NCBI GenBank assembly: GCA_964612145.1
Contig: CAZTBP010000006.1
Location: 1-64,000 of the forward strand
Direction of reading: 5' to 3'
DNA: 64,000 bases
Source: JAGNLV01 sp964612145
Lineage (GTDB): Bacteria > Zixibacteria > MSB-5A5 > GN15 > FEB-12
The first letter of the stretch is position 1. Every line of letters begins with the position of its first letter. The position numbers and the translations under genes were made by a program. Shown piece after piece: positions 24,793 to 33,693 of this stretch. Under the pieces are notes generated by a model that was not told where the DNA came from, did no database searches, and saw only the letters and a program-made list of their open reading frames with translations.

Positions 24793-27054
24793 CTACCGGC
24801 GCAGATTGCGCAAGGCATCCTCGGAAATGATCCCGCCGTCCTTGAGCGTCTGTTCATCGGCACGCTGCCAGTAACGGGCCCGTGCTTCGGAAACACTGGT
24901 CTTCACCGACGATCCCGGATACCGAATCTCCGACACCGGTACGGTAATCGACGGATCGTACAGGTAAGTCAGGATATCGCTAAACAGCATCTGCAGATCG
25001 GCCTTCTCCTCAGGCGTCGACTGCTCCAGCGCAAACGGCGTAAAGCAGAAATGCACCGTGCGGAAAAGCCCGCTGTTGAAGCGGTGACCCACCGGCGCAC
25101 CTTCCATGTTGTAGTCGAACTCCGTCCGGGTCTGGTAACCCAGCGGGTGCGAGGCGCCGCGCGAACCATAGAATGACTTATACAGGTACATGACCTCCGC
25201 ACCAAACCGGGCTTCAGCCCAGTTTATTTCGGGCAGGAACGGCAGGTCCGGACGGTAGAAGTCAATCCGGCCGAAAGCTAGCCAGTTATACCGGTCACGC
25301 ACGAGATCCGGATCGTATTCCAGATTCGGCCAACGGCTTTCATCCAGCGAGTACGCCCCGAGGCAGTCCTGAACATGGAATGCCGGAGAGGATCCGAAAC
25401 GGCCGTCGGAGATATCATAGAACGCGTGAGAGAACCAACCGGAATACAGGAAGCGGTTCACCGCGAAATAGAAGCTGTAATTCAGTCCCTGCCCGGAGAA
25501 CAGAGCACTTATATTGGGGTTCTCCACTTCCTGCTGCGACCCGAATATCGGGGCCCGCCCCATCATCCAGGCATTCACACCGGCGTCAATGGCTTTCCAA
25601 AGCGGACCGGCATACTTGTCATCGAGCAGCGAAGAACTTACTACAGCATCGTTATAAATGATCACAACCTTGTGCTGCAGCAGCAGCTTCAACGGCAGGC
25701 CGTTGCTGAATGCGCCCCGACGGAACGCGAAGTCCTTAGGCTCAAAGACCACGGTCGAATTCCAGCCGTTGATGTACTCTTCGAAGAAATCATAGATCGT
25801 CGGTGTAGCCAGCACCACACCGTCTGAATCGGTCGGGAAGAAGTTTTCCACAATACGTGTCGCCGGCGGCGGCTGCGAAATCTGGGTCATGTCAAAGATG
25901 AAAATATCCCGCTCGAATTTCGGATCGATAACGCTCAACGTGTCAAAGTCAGGCGTCGGGTCCGGCACCAGCGCATCGTCGCGCGACCGTATCCAGAATA
26001 TGAAGCGCTTCTGGATCGTTGTATCCGAGACATCATCTTTGAAAACGTTGTACAGCGTATCACTGGTGCGGAAGGTCCACGGCGTACACACACCCGGATT
26101 ATCCGGATCATCCACACAGGAACTGTCCTCGACCTTGTTAAACTCGGGGTTCAGAGCAAAAGCGGTATCGGCTACATTCAGGAACCGTTCTTTGGTACCA
26201 AGGAATGCCGGCGGCTCGTCGGTCCCGATCACAAACGTGTCACAGTTCACAACCAGACTTTCATCGAAAGTCGTATCGCAGACGAAAAGCGTCTCGTCCG
26301 GAAGATACACAAATCCATCATTAGTCTGGAACACATCCAGCGCGAATCGATTCATGATCTCTTCCTTAGTGTCAATATCGTACGGGCCATACAAACGCCA
26401 CTGGAACTGGAACGGCGGCGGATCCGACGGATAATCGATCGGATCTTCAGCCTGCCAGGCAAGGCGAACACCGGTCACAATGCCGCCCGGGGACTCCGCG
26501 TTCACGAACGGATCGCTGGAACGGAAATCCAGCACAATGGTTGTCGGCGGGTTATCATTGCGGGAGAAACGCCGCACGGCGATCTCAGACCCCAGGCCTT
26601 CCATATCGAAACCCTGGAGGAACACATACTGCTCCACAAAGTTGCGCACCGGGTTAGTTGTATCGGCGCGCAACGGAATCGCCTGGCGCGTCTGCGGCTC
26701 AGCCGACGCCGGATCGACATCGACGTAAACCCAGTCATCTTTGGAAACAGAATTGATATAAGCCAATTCACTCGGGAACGTATCGACCTCGACCGCCAAC
26801 GCTACATGGTAGCGATAGAAATCGATTAGCCCATCACGGTCCGTACCGAAATAATAAATCAGCGGATTTCGCGAAAACGTCTGATCTTCCGGCGGAATGT
26901 TGGCGAAATAGACAATCGGTGCCTGGTTCTCAAACCTCTCGCCGTCAAGGGTGTCCGTGCAACCGGATATCAAGCTTCCGGCTATAAATACCCCGACAAC
27001 CAGCAGCAGTGTCAGCGCCACGGTCCTGGTCTTATATGTTGTATCTAACTTCAT
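24793..27054 (-). CDS. Large lipoprotein of an outer-membrane operon
   Basis: A 753-residue protein with a basic n-region and lipobox LISGC near residue 32, so it should be lipid-anchored. The start of the mature part (QAPIVYFANIPPEDQTF) and the repeated charged loops suggest Ig-like beta domains. A later part (YDFFEEYINGWNSTVVFEPK, then HKVVIIYNDAVVSSSLLDD) looks like a GATase-like or Rossmann-like segment. A Cys pair (DSSCVDDPDNPGVCTPW) may form a disulfide. No named family. It is the third gene behind a TonB receptor and a PorV-like protein (21-bp gap), which suggests a surface complex. Confidence 0.75.
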   Translation of the reverse strand: MKLDTTYKTRTVALTLLLVVGVFIAGSLISGCTDTLDGERFENQAPIVYFANIPPEDQTFSRNPLIYYFGTDRDGLIDFYRYHVALAVEVDTFPSELAYINSVSKDDWVYVDVDPASAEPQTRQAIPLRADTTNPVRNFVEQYVFLQGFDMEGLGSEIAVRRFSRNDNPPTTIVLDFRSSDPFVNAESPGGIVTGVRLAWQAEDPIDYPSDPPPFQFQWRLYGPYDIDTKEEIMNRFALDVFQTNDGFVYLPDETLFVCDTTFDESLVVNCDTFVIGTDEPPAFLGTKERFLNVADTAFALNPEFNKVEDSSCVDDPDNPGVCTPWTFRTSDTLYNVFKDDVSDTTIQKRFIFWIRSRDDALVPDPTPDFDTLSVIDPKFERDIFIFDMTQISQPPPATRIVENFFPTDSDGVVLATPTIYDFFEEYINGWNSTVVFEPKDFAFRRGAFSNGLPLKLLLQHKVVIIYNDAVVSSSLLDDKYAGPLWKAIDAGVNAWMMGRAPIFGSQQEVENPNISALFSGQGLNYSFYFAVNRFLYSGWFSHAFYDISDGRFGSSPAFHVQDCLGAYSLDESRWPNLEYDPDLVRDRYNWLAFGRIDFYRPDLPFLPEINWAEARFGAEVMYLYKSFYGSRGASHPLGYQTRTEFDYNMEGAPVGHRFNSGLFRTVHFCFTPFALEQSTPEEKADLQMLFSDILTYLYDPSITVPVSEIRYPGSSVKTSVSEARARYWQRADEQTLKDGGIISEDALRNLRR

Positions 27055-27075
27055 TTTTTCTCTTACTGCCTCCCC

Positions 27076-28047
27076 TTAAAACGCATAAGTCATGGTGAAC
27101 CGGTGAACTTCTGTCAGCACGCCGAAATCCTGGAAGGCATAGTCAACGCGAATCTCGGACTCGTCGCCGGTCGGCAGCCGAAGGCCACCGCCGAACGTCA
27201 GGCCGTCCTCATCGTAGTTGAACCGGCCGCCGGCACGAAGTATAAACATGTCTTTAAACGCCAGTTCTGCACCGCCATTGTACTTCTCGAGGTTGTCCGA
27301 CGGGTGCGAACCCTCCGCAGCCAGTGTCACGACGTAGTCGTCACCCCGCATGGCGTCAATGGCACCGCCGAATTTGAAGTTAATCGGCAGCGGGTAGTCG
27401 TCGCGGATCATATTCATATCGGGCCCGAAGTTGGTGATAACCATGGCGATCTTAAAGTTCCGGAAACCAGTGTTGTACATGGTCCCGACATCAGCCGCCC
27501 AGCCGCTGGCGCTGTAATCGTGCACAAACTGCCCGATATACTTCACCGACACACCAATCGAAAACCGATCCGTGAGATAGCGACCGTAGCTTACCTGGAA
27601 CGCGAAATCCTTCCAGCTGAAAATGCGCCCGGTCGGGATCTGCTCGTACGTGATCTCATCCATATCACCGGAGTTGAGGTGATAGGCGCTGATTCCCAGC
27701 ACACCGCCAATCGCTTCCAGCGGCGTTGCAATAGACCCATAGCCGAAATTTACATCGGCCGGCATCCGGATATAGGTCGCCTGGGCCTCCCGGCCATACA
27801 GGTAAACCAGCCCGGCGGGGTTGTAGTAGACGGCGGATGCGTCATCGGTCACTGCCGCAAACGCCTCAGCCATCCCCATCGCGCGCGCCGAAACACCCAG
27901 TTCGAGGAACTGCGCACCGGTTGTACCGACCTTCGCCTGAGCCTGTGCATCATCCGGCGAGAACGCCAGCGCCAGCACTACCGCCAGCAATACCACCGGA
28001 TAGGTGACCCATCGTCTCGCCTTCGTATGTTCGTGTCTCAAAAGCAT
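27076..28047 (-). CDS. PorV/PorQ-family outer membrane protein
   Basis: A 323-residue FadL-like beta-barrel of the UPF0164/PorV type. After a signal peptide ending AQAQA come VGTTGAQFLELGVSARAMGM and the hallmark DDASAVYYNPAGL. The barrel ends in aromatic-rich strands and a C-terminal Phe (RFTMTYAF). PorV-like proteins serve type IX secretion by shuttling C-terminal-domain cargo, which fits the two sorting-domain proteases at 16498-22238. An in-frame GTG at 28089 would add 14 residues; the ATG at 28047 with GAGGAC upstream gives the better signal peptide. Confidence 0.85.
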   Translation of the reverse strand: MLLRHEHTKARRWVTYPVVLLAVVLALAFSPDDAQAQAKVGTTGAQFLELGVSARAMGMAEAFAAVTDDASAVYYNPAGLVYLYGREAQATYIRMPADVNFGYGSIATPLEAIGGVLGISAYHLNSGDMDEITYEQIPTGRIFSWKDFAFQVSYGRYLTDRFSIGVSVKYIGQFVHDYSASGWAADVGTMYNTGFRNFKIAMVITNFGPDMNMIRDDYPLPINFKFGGAIDAMRGDDYVVTLAAEGSHPSDNLEKYNGGAELAFKDMFILRAGGRFNYDEDGLTFGGGLRLPTGDESEIRVDYAFQDFGVLTEVHRFTMTYAF

Positions 28048-28099
28048 GTTGTCCTCATTTATTTGCAACAAACAACTCTTCTTCTTCACAAGACCTCGA

Positions 28100-31000
28100 T
28101 TAGAGGTTCAACTCCAGTCCCATCCGGATCTGGCGGCCGTAGTCCCAGTTGTACGGGTTCTCGTCGAATTCCGTACCACCCTTGACAATACCACTCTGGT
28201 TCTGGCGGGTGTCCGGACGACCGGTGTTGTTGTAGACAAAGTCCACGTTGCGGGTGTCGAATACGTTCTCAACCCACAGAATATAGCTCAGGTCCAGGCC
28301 ATAGAAATTGAAGTCCTTGGTGAATCGAACATCGAACAGCACCGTCGACGCCATCCGCAGCGAGTTCCGCTGAATGTCCTCACCGGTAACGGTCGCGATG
28401 TTCGGATAGGAGCGATCCGGCGTGAACGGCCGACCGCTCTCAATGATTGTCTCCAGCGACAGCGACCAGCCGTTCGGAATCGGAAGCCCGAACAGACGCG
28501 GCTTCACCGTGCTGGGCACAAAGACCTGAATATTACTTTTCAAGCTGTGACGAATGTCGTTGCTGAGCGGCGCCTCATCCAGCGGCTCACGAGAAAGCTC
28601 GAAATCCGACTGGTATTCACGCGAGGCCTCAGAAGCCTTGCCGAAGGCAAAACCGTAGGTGTAGGCCAGCATACCGTTGACGTAACCACCGCCGCGTTTC
28701 TCCAGTTCAAGCTCGAAACCGCGCGACCGGCCATAATCCTTGTTCCGGTACTGCTGGCGGTTCAGGCCGTTGATCGTCACCTGGGCACTGTTAATCTTGT
28801 CAAATTCGTCTTTGAAGTAACCCGAAACATCCAGCGAGTAATACTCACTCATGGCGTACTTCACACCAAACGAATACTGCACTGTCTTTTTGTAATCGAG
28901 GTTGTAGTTACCGATAACGGTGTTCACATCGATTGCCGTCGTATTTCGCGCATACATCTGCGAGAGATCCGGCAACTGATAGAAGTGACCATAGTTGAAG
29001 TGAACCTTCGCCTTGTCCGAAATCGGGTACGAGAACCCAATACGCGGCGAGAATTTCTGGCGGTCGCCGAGAATCACGCCGCCGCCGAGGTCGTCGTTCT
29101 GGGCGACCCCAACCAGGTTATCAGTATCCTGAAGGAAGAAATCCCAGCGAAGACCCAGCGACGCGATCATCGAACCATACTCAAGCTTGTCACGAAGGTA
29201 TACCGTACCGGCCCACGGCTGGTAGGCAAATATGTCACGGAACGCACCGTGCTGCGGGAACGGACCGCCATCGTCACGGCCGGTATAGAGCACGTACGGC
29301 TCCTCGATGCGCTGGTAGGTGAAGTCAAGGCGACGGACGGCAACACCACCTTTGAGCTCGTGGTTCCCCGCCTGACGGAACACTTTTAACTCACCGCGAA
29401 GGGTCTTGTTCTCCTGGAAGTGCCAGCGAATGTCATTATCATACGACAACGGCCTCAGGAAGTTATTTGTACCACCGGCATCCCAGACACCGTTACCGTT
29501 GATATCCGTAAACGGTTCACCCTGATCATAGCGGAAGTTCGGCCGATCGTACACACCGTTGCCGTTGCGATCGATAAACGGCGTACCCGGGGTAAACGGA
29601 TCATTCGGACCGTCGCGACGACCGTTGTGGTTGTAGTCCATGTTGTTCGGTCCGGTGCTTCGGACAAAGCCGTCGATACCTTCATCGTACACGCCGTTCT
29701 GGTTCAGGTCGTTGAACGGCTCACCGATAATTGAGTCACCGTCGATGAAAGGTTCCGGGTTCGGGACACCGACATTGGAAATCAAACCGCCATCAAGAAT
29801 ACCATTGCCATTCTTATCTTCGAGGAAATCGCCCTCATCCCATACGCCGTTTCCGTTCAGATCGATAAACGGCTCACCTTCAAGGTTGTCGATAATGCCG
29901 TTGTTATTGAAGCGGAAATCAAACTCGCCAAAACCACCGCCTTGAACGTTCGGAATACCAAGCTGGTCTTCGCCGGATGTATACGCCGGGCCGGTGAAAT
30001 CGGTACCGTACGTCGCTGTGTCGGGATACAGGTTGATGATCGGTTCCGGTGCGTCATAAACACCGTTGCCGTTACGATCCTGGAAGCTTTCCCATTCGAA
30101 TTCAAAATCGAAATCGTCGGGGTTCAGGCCCTTGCCGGGGTTCGTCGAATCGCCCGGCTTCTGGATATCGGACTGCTCGAGGTATGAGAGCACCGCCTCG
30201 TAACTCATGTCCTTGGACACTGACTGCGACACCTCAAGCGACAGCGTTTTCCGCTTCTGTTCGTAGATCGGCGCCGTGTCCGGGCTGTACCGGTACAGCC
30301 AGCTGAAAGTCGTGTTGCGCATGTTCCACTGCTTGTAGGACAGAATGAAACGCAGGTTCTGGCGCGGACGGAACTTCAGGTTCAACATCCAGTAGTACCG
30401 GTTGTTGAGACGCTCAGGAACGTGGAAACCGAACAGGTTAAAGAACCCGCTGTTGCGCGACGTCGGCGGCGTGTCAAACTGTTCGTACTGGTAGATACCG
30501 TCGTTCTTGTCCATCTCAGCGTACAGGTAGTACGTAAATTCCTTGTCCTCCAAAAAATTCAAACCCAGCGCCGGGAGAATCTTATTTTTGAAAATCGGGT
30601 CCGGGCCGGAAAGCGCGAACCGCATGAAATCATTGTTACGGGAGTACTCATTGAGATCGCTGTTACCGAAGTCATCGGTAATGTACTGGAAATTCATACG
30701 AGTGTTGTCGCGAGAACCGGTCTGCGTCGTAATCTTCACAATACCGGAAAGCGCGTCACCGTACTCGGGATCGAAACCATCCTTAATTACGGTGAACTCC
30801 TGAATCGAACCGGACACCAGCGACATCTGCGCACCGGCCTGGCCCAGTCCGCCCAGCGGATCGTCCAGCGGAACACCGTCAACAATATAAGAGACCTCAC
30901 CGGCACGACCACCGCGGATGAATACCTCACCCTGCGAGTTGGTTACAACACCGGAAACCTGTGACAACAGTTCGTCAACAGTGGACACCGGCTTAGATTT

Positions 31001-31441
31001 GATCTCTTCTTTAGTGATAGTGGCCTGGTTTGAGGTTTCAAAAATCTGTAGCTGATCCTGACGACCGGTCACCGTGATTGTTTTGCCCAGATCCGCCGTC
31101 TTCTTCTGAACTTCAAACGACTGCTCACTGGTAATGTCAGCCTTGACCAGCACGTCGGAAATCTCCAGCGTCTGATACTCAAGGTGACTGATTCGCAGCG
31201 TGTAGGTGCCCGGCTCGACCTGCTGGATGATAAACTGACCATCGAAGTCAGTCTGCGAGCCGCGCTGCGTGCCTACCACAAGGACCGATGCGCCAATAAC
31301 GGGATCGCCGGTTTCCGCGTCCGTGATAGTACCGGCAATTTTACCCGTCGCAGCAGCAAATACCTCCCCGAAACCGAAAATGACCAGGAAAACTCCCACG
31401 ATGCTGAGCGTGAGGAGCTGCCGCCTTAGACTACCAAACAT
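28100..31441 (-). CDS. TonB-dependent receptor with an EF-hand-like repeat insert
   Basis: A 1113-residue outer membrane receptor. A signal peptide (ending VFA) is followed by a carboxypeptidase-regulatory-like domain (about 31-115, GKIAGTITDAETGDPVIGAS), a plug (about 140-270, VDELLSQVSGVVTN; EVFIRGGRAGEVSYIVDGVP) and a barrel. Residues about 450-660 interrupt the barrel with some seven D-x-N-x-N-G-x-x-D units (DRNGNGVYD, DLNGNGVWD, DKNGNGILD), as in calcium-binding dockerin or thrombospondin type 3 repeats, placed where an extracellular loop is expected. The ribosome site is GAGGAGG. First gene of the trio with the PorV-like protein and the lipoprotein. Confidence 0.92.
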   Translation of the reverse strand: MFGSLRRQLLTLSIVGVFLVIFGFGEVFAAATGKIAGTITDAETGDPVIGASVLVVGTQRGSQTDFDGQFIIQQVEPGTYTLRISHLEYQTLEISDVLVKADITSEQSFEVQKKTADLGKTITVTGRQDQLQIFETSNQATITKEEIKSKPVSTVDELLSQVSGVVTNSQGEVFIRGGRAGEVSYIVDGVPLDDPLGGLGQAGAQMSLVSGSIQEFTVIKDGFDPEYGDALSGIVKITTQTGSRDNTRMNFQYITDDFGNSDLNEYSRNNDFMRFALSGPDPIFKNKILPALGLNFLEDKEFTYYLYAEMDKNDGIYQYEQFDTPPTSRNSGFFNLFGFHVPERLNNRYYWMLNLKFRPRQNLRFILSYKQWNMRNTTFSWLYRYSPDTAPIYEQKRKTLSLEVSQSVSKDMSYEAVLSYLEQSDIQKPGDSTNPGKGLNPDDFDFEFEWESFQDRNGNGVYDAPEPIINLYPDTATYGTDFTGPAYTSGEDQLGIPNVQGGGFGEFDFRFNNNGIIDNLEGEPFIDLNGNGVWDEGDFLEDKNGNGILDGGLISNVGVPNPEPFIDGDSIIGEPFNDLNQNGVYDEGIDGFVRSTGPNNMDYNHNGRRDGPNDPFTPGTPFIDRNGNGVYDRPNFRYDQGEPFTDINGNGVWDAGGTNNFLRPLSYDNDIRWHFQENKTLRGELKVFRQAGNHELKGGVAVRRLDFTYQRIEEPYVLYTGRDDGGPFPQHGAFRDIFAYQPWAGTVYLRDKLEYGSMIASLGLRWDFFLQDTDNLVGVAQNDDLGGGVILGDRQKFSPRIGFSYPISDKAKVHFNYGHFYQLPDLSQMYARNTTAIDVNTVIGNYNLDYKKTVQYSFGVKYAMSEYYSLDVSGYFKDEFDKINSAQVTINGLNRQQYRNKDYGRSRGFELELEKRGGGYVNGMLAYTYGFAFGKASEASREYQSDFELSREPLDEAPLSNDIRHSLKSNIQVFVPSTVKPRLFGLPIPNGWSLSLETIIESGRPFTPDRSYPNIATVTGEDIQRNSLRMASTVLFDVRFTKDFNFYGLDLSYILWVENVFDTRNVDFVYNNTGRPDTRQNQSGIVKGGTEFDENPYNWDYGRQIRMGLELNL
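29470..30092 (-). repeat. Coding repeats for Asp/Asn-rich calcium-binding-like units
   Basis: Imperfect in-frame repeats inside the TonB receptor gene, seen on the plus strand as recurring CCGTTGCCGTT or CCGTTACCGTT strings 60-130 bp apart. They code about seven D-x-N-x-N-G units. Spacing and divergence differ from a CRISPR array. Confidence 0.75.
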
Positions 31442-31678
31442 GAGTGTTCCTCCTCGAGCCTATGAACAATATCATTTCTTTCATACCCAAGTCCCTCGGG
31501 GGTTGTGCCGGCGTACGCGGAGGCGGTGCAAACCATTGTGTGACTATGAGTAACAGCACACAGGCCGGCTTGCGGCACGGCCCGAGTCTACGCTTTGAAA
31601 AGTCTCCGGGCGACTGGCCTATCTACCAGTAATTACACCCACTTAAGACCCGAAATTAGCCACGCTCCAAAGGGGAAG

Positions 31679-32542
31679 TCAAGCGATTTTTTCCCCACGG
31701 GAACGCCGCCTTTCGACTAATAGACTTTTGTCAACCCGCCGTTGTTTAATGATATCCCGGCGGGCAACAGAATTTTTTTCCACCTCAAGCCGACGTGCCC
31801 TCACCCCCTGCGCCTCTTGCTCGTTTAGCCTTGCTCGCTCACATACAAGTCCCAGCGAATTACCAACTTCACTGCAAAAAACCCCCGCCAGTTCACTAAA
31901 ACGCTGGGAGATAACAGGTTCAAGGCGCTCCCGACGGTCCTCCGGACAGGTAGCCCCATCGAGGGCCGCATGATATGCCACCCCGTTGAACTTGATCGCA
32001 CCATGCTGAAGAAGAACCTCACCTATGCGTCGCTGAGCCGACGCCACCACTTTTCCGGATGTCGAAACCACCTCGTGACGTGCCACTGAATCGAAGCAGG
32101 GGGCAGTATGAAAATACGAACGACTATGGTCCGACTGGCGCGTGTGGCGCAGATACTGCGAATCCACCCCGACGTATTTCAAAAAAGCGGTCAGCGCCTC
32201 TGAAATCGCCGCCGAACTCTGCCTAACGGAACCGCGAAAAACTGACCCCTGCAGACCCCCGGCATTCACGATCACAGCATAGGTCAACTCTGAAGGGTCA
32301 TGATACAGTGCGCGGCCCCCCGTCACCCGCCGAATCAACGGCGTGTCGTTCAGTCGTTCGTGATCTATAGCCTTTTCCAGCTTCTGGTTGAAACCGAACG
32401 TGATCGCCCCCGGCCGCCAACTGTACAGGCGCAATGCGACCATTCCCGGATGATCAAGCGCTCGCGCGAATAACCACTCGTCAAAGGCCATGTTAAACCA
32501 GGGATCGGCGGCAAAATCGGTGTAAAATCGAGCGGATATCAT
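31679..32542 (-). CDS. Octanoyltransferase, LipM type
   Basis: A 287-residue BPL/LplA-fold enzyme for lipoyl assembly. RRVTGGRALYHDPSELTYAV near residues 71-90 has the R-A-x-x-H-D-x-x-E-L-T-Y form of LipM/LipL rather than the GGGAVYHDxGN form of lipoate ligase LplA, and there is a Cys at 149 in APCFDS, close to catalytic Cys150 of B. subtilis LipM. GKVVASAQRR supplies the expected Lys. It would move octanoate from ACP to GcvH-like proteins; LipA is not in the window. The start at 32542 is the family-like MISARFYTD. The C-terminus is unusually Arg-rich. Confidence 0.75.
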   Translation of the reverse strand: MISARFYTDFAADPWFNMAFDEWLFARALDHPGMVALRLYSWRPGAITFGFNQKLEKAIDHERLNDTPLIRRVTGGRALYHDPSELTYAVIVNAGGLQGSVFRGSVRQSSAAISEALTAFLKYVGVDSQYLRHTRQSDHSRSYFHTAPCFDSVARHEVVSTSGKVVASAQRRIGEVLLQHGAIKFNGVAYHAALDGATCPEDRRERLEPVISQRFSELAGVFCSEVGNSLGLVCERARLNEQEAQGVRARRLEVEKNSVARRDIIKQRRVDKSLLVERRRSRGEKIA

Positions 32543-32672
32543 TCTAAACTGAAGATACACAACTCAACAAAGCAATTCAAGCGGTCTTCAGCAAACGCAA
32601 ATGCTGTCCGCGACTGTGTGGCGCTAAGGCAACGGCCCGCGCGTACGCTTACGCGTACAAAGGAGCGCTGCG

Positions 32673-32996
32673 CTACCCCTGACTGCGCAGGTTATCCTTC
32701 ATTCGCTGCCTGGACTCCTCCGGCAACGACCATTCCGCTTCACTCCTGTGCAATGAGTCCGCGGTGGTCTGCCGCCGAATCAACTCCCGCATCGACTTCA
32801 ACTGCTGCTCGTTTCTACGACAGAATTCACACATCCATATATGCATCCGAACCTTCATCAGGGCAACCATCGACAGTTCTTCGTCCATCGCCATTGAAGT
32901 CAGGTGCGCCACGTCCCTACACGGCGGCAACAGATTCATCATCATCCGTACCACCAACAGCTTCACACGCAGCCTCAATCCGGGGTGCTTATTCAT
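32673..32996 (-). CDS. Zinc-binding anti-sigma factor-like protein
   Basis: A 107-residue cytosolic protein with the H-x3-C-x2-C motif (HIWMCEFC, about residues 52-59) typical of ZAS anti-sigma factors. It lacks a membrane helix, so it would be a soluble anti-sigma. The start at 32996 overlaps the ECF sigma gene stop by 4 bp, the usual arrangement of a sigma/anti-sigma pair. Confidence 0.7.
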   Translation of the reverse strand: MNKHPGLRLRVKLLVVRMMMNLLPPCRDVAHLTSMAMDEELSMVALMKVRMHIWMCEFCRRNEQQLKSMRELIRRQTTADSLHRSEAEWSLPEESRQRMKDNLRSQG

Positions 32997-33613
32997 GATC
33001 GGTCCTTTACCTTCATCCACTTGAGCTCGAGACACCGCCGCAACTGCTTGCGGGCTCGATACAGCATAACTCGGAGGTTAGTCGGAGAAATGTCCATGAC
33101 GTTACAGATTGCCTTACCCTCCATTTCCTCCATCTCCCGCAGCACAAACGCCACCCCGTGCCGCGCATCAAGCCCGTCGATACAAATGTTCAGTAATCTC
33201 CAGAATTCGCCCTGCTCGGCTGAGTCGGTCGGGTCAATTATCCAGTCATCCGGCTTTCGACCGGACTTCCACGTCCCGGCCTGCAAGCCGCTTGACCGGT
33301 AGTCGTCATTGGTCTTATCCCCCGGGTCAAGCTGCTCGTCGAAATCGACTTCGCGAGTCGACTTGCGGAAATGATCGACAATCTTGCGCTTTAGAATACC
33401 TACCAGCCAGGTCCGCTCTGTCGATTGTCCGGCAAACGAGTCCCGCGCCGCCAGCGCCGCTAAGAATGTCTCCTGCACGACATCTTCAGCAACCGATTTC
33501 TCCCGCAGCCGCTGCATGGCGTAACGGTATAAAAAGTCGCCGTACTCGTCGACCCAGGTGGCCGGATCGGACAGTCCTGTCCGCTGTGATGTCTTTTGCT
33601 GTTCGTCTTTCAT
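32993..33613 (-). CDS. ECF-type RNA polymerase sigma factor
   Basis: A 206-residue sigma-70 family protein with region 2 (YRYAMQRLREKSVAEDVVQE, then TFLAALAARDSF and RTWLVGILKRKIVDHFRK) and region 4 (VLREMEEMEGKAICNVMDIS, then TNLRVMLYRARKQL). A linker of about 50 residues between regions 2 and 4 is longer than usual. It is coupled to the zinc anti-sigma gene. Which promoters it reads is unknown. Confidence 0.93.
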   Translation of the reverse strand: MKDEQQKTSQRTGLSDPATWVDEYGDFLYRYAMQRLREKSVAEDVVQETFLAALAARDSFAGQSTERTWLVGILKRKIVDHFRKSTREVDFDEQLDPGDKTNDDYRSSGLQAGTWKSGRKPDDWIIDPTDSAEQGEFWRLLNICIDGLDARHGVAFVLREMEEMEGKAICNVMDISPTNLRVMLYRARKQLRRCLELKWMKVKDRS

Positions 33614-33693
33614 CTTAATCGCAGTAGCCTGTTCCGAAGAGCTTCGGACAAAGTCGGCGCCGGGAGTGTTTCCGGATCAAGCAATGTCCTGCG

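Noticed and set aside
28004..29389. 461-codon plus-strand open frame across the PorV and TonB receptor genes
   Set aside because: Antisense to two recognised genes, no ribosome site and no domain-like pattern.
29470..30092. Regularly spaced repeats that could be taken for a CRISPR array
   Set aside because: Units are imperfect, irregularly spaced and in frame within a TonB receptor gene.
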